NCBI RefSeq assembly: GCF_019649055.1
Contig: NW_026570237.1
Location: forward strand, 1,584,766 to 1,648,765
Origin: Paramacrobiotus metropolitanus
Lineage: Eukaryota > Tardigrada > Eutardigrada > Parachela > Macrobiotidae
Reading direction: 5' to 3'
Length of the DNA stretch: 64,000 bases
The notes beneath the pieces are model-generated. The model saw only the letters and a list, made by a program, of their open reading frames with translations. It made no database searches and had not been told where the DNA came from. The position numbers and the translations under genes are program-made. This document shows positions 63,405 through 64,000 of the stretch, one piece after another (the first letter of the stretch is position 1; each line of letters opens with the position of its first letter).

Positions 63405-64000
63405 CTTTTTTATTTCACAAAATGCGGTAACATCACAGTTTCAAAACAGCAAATCAAAGTAACAAAATTTCATTTAACGCTGCTGCGCTCCTTCCATCGT
63501 CGAGGACGGAAGCAGCGTGCCTCGCTGAATTTCCAGCGACAGACGTTGGCGGAGATACTCATGGGAGCGAGGATCTCCCGTATGTTGTCGAAGTCGTTTG
63601 CCGATTTCTTTCACCAAACGACAAGCTGATTTTCCCATGGTCCAAGAGTTTCAAAAGGCCAGCGGTGCGAAAATGTATCTGCCCAGCAGGTAAATACAAA
63701 CCCTTTCTATCCTCCGCCTGTGCGGCGGCGGATCCCGCGGTAACTGACGTTGATTTCCGATGAGATGCAGCGACGGTATCCATGCAGGTCACGTCCCAAG
63801 CCAAACACATACCGCGTTGCCACGCAAACGTGGTGCACCCGTCCGGTCGGCGATCTGACGTATGGGATGTCCCTCGCGGCTCCAGTTTTGCGGGAATGCC
63901 GGCTGATACTAACGATCTGCACAAAATACTGTTCAGGCCGCCGTGGCGTGGGTGTCTTCCAGCTGAGAATGCACAGGATAACCCGTGATGGCCATACATC
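63405..64000 (-). pseudogene. R2-like fragment, satellite copy 3 (runs off the window)
   Basis: Same left junction (TTTTTTAGTT at 63395-63404) as copies 1 and 2. It has several single-base gains and losses (near 63484, 63500, 63692-63706) that break the frame into pieces. The zinc knuckle side continues past the window end. Confidence 0.85.

Overview
This is nuclear DNA from an animal, most likely an invertebrate. Two split protein-coding genes with GT-AG introns, both minus strand and both for TBP-associated factors, are followed by dense transposable elements and a long satellite array. I cannot name the phylum from this window. No bacterial operon, CRISPR array, rRNA or tRNA was recognised.

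1-22,680: AT-rich host DNA. The first three coding exons of a TAF1 (TFIID subunit 1) gene lie at 2507-712 on the minus strand; the rest runs off the left edge. Upstream on the same strand is a gene resembling TAF1C (RNA polymerase I SL1 subunit). Its recognisable exons are at 14207-13790, 10272-9884, 4466-4196 and 4132-3632, with less certain exons near 14660 and at 19211-18856. Its introns carry foldback elements, a Tc1/mariner-like element (8117-9237, TA duplication), other inverted-repeat elements, minisatellites and two decayed C-terminal fragments of R2-like non-LTR retrotransposons. A hAT-like element with an 8-bp target duplication lies upstream at 19443-20230.

22,680-64,000: a satellite of roughly 160-bp monomers (about 115 copies) fills the rest of the window. 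It is interrupted by one 20.6-kb LTR retrotransposon (23946-44551) and by three copies of a 5'-truncated R2-like fragment. The three copies share the same insertion junction, so one insertion was later multiplied together with the satellite.

The LTR element reads on the minus strand, from the right LTR to the left. In order it has short Ser/Lys-rich frames, a long coiled-coil frame, a Ty3/gypsy-type Gag with a Gly/Tyr-rich tail and a zinc knuckle, an aspartic protease, an acidic linker, reverse transcriptase/RNase H, integrase, a Lys/Pro-rich AT-hook tail, two extra frames, and about 4.5 kb of non-coding DNA. Three things stand out. The RT/RNase H block lies in the opposite orientation to every other gene, starting at a perfect 26-bp inverted repeat. 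Many short hairpins with the constant loop TATTG and co-varying stems are scattered through the element. The two LTRs differ by only three substitutions and one 24-nt indel although the reading frames are broken many times. The last point suggests a young non-autonomous element, frame-change or splicing expression, or sequence errors; patches of uniformly shortened homopolymers in the satellite support errors at least locally.
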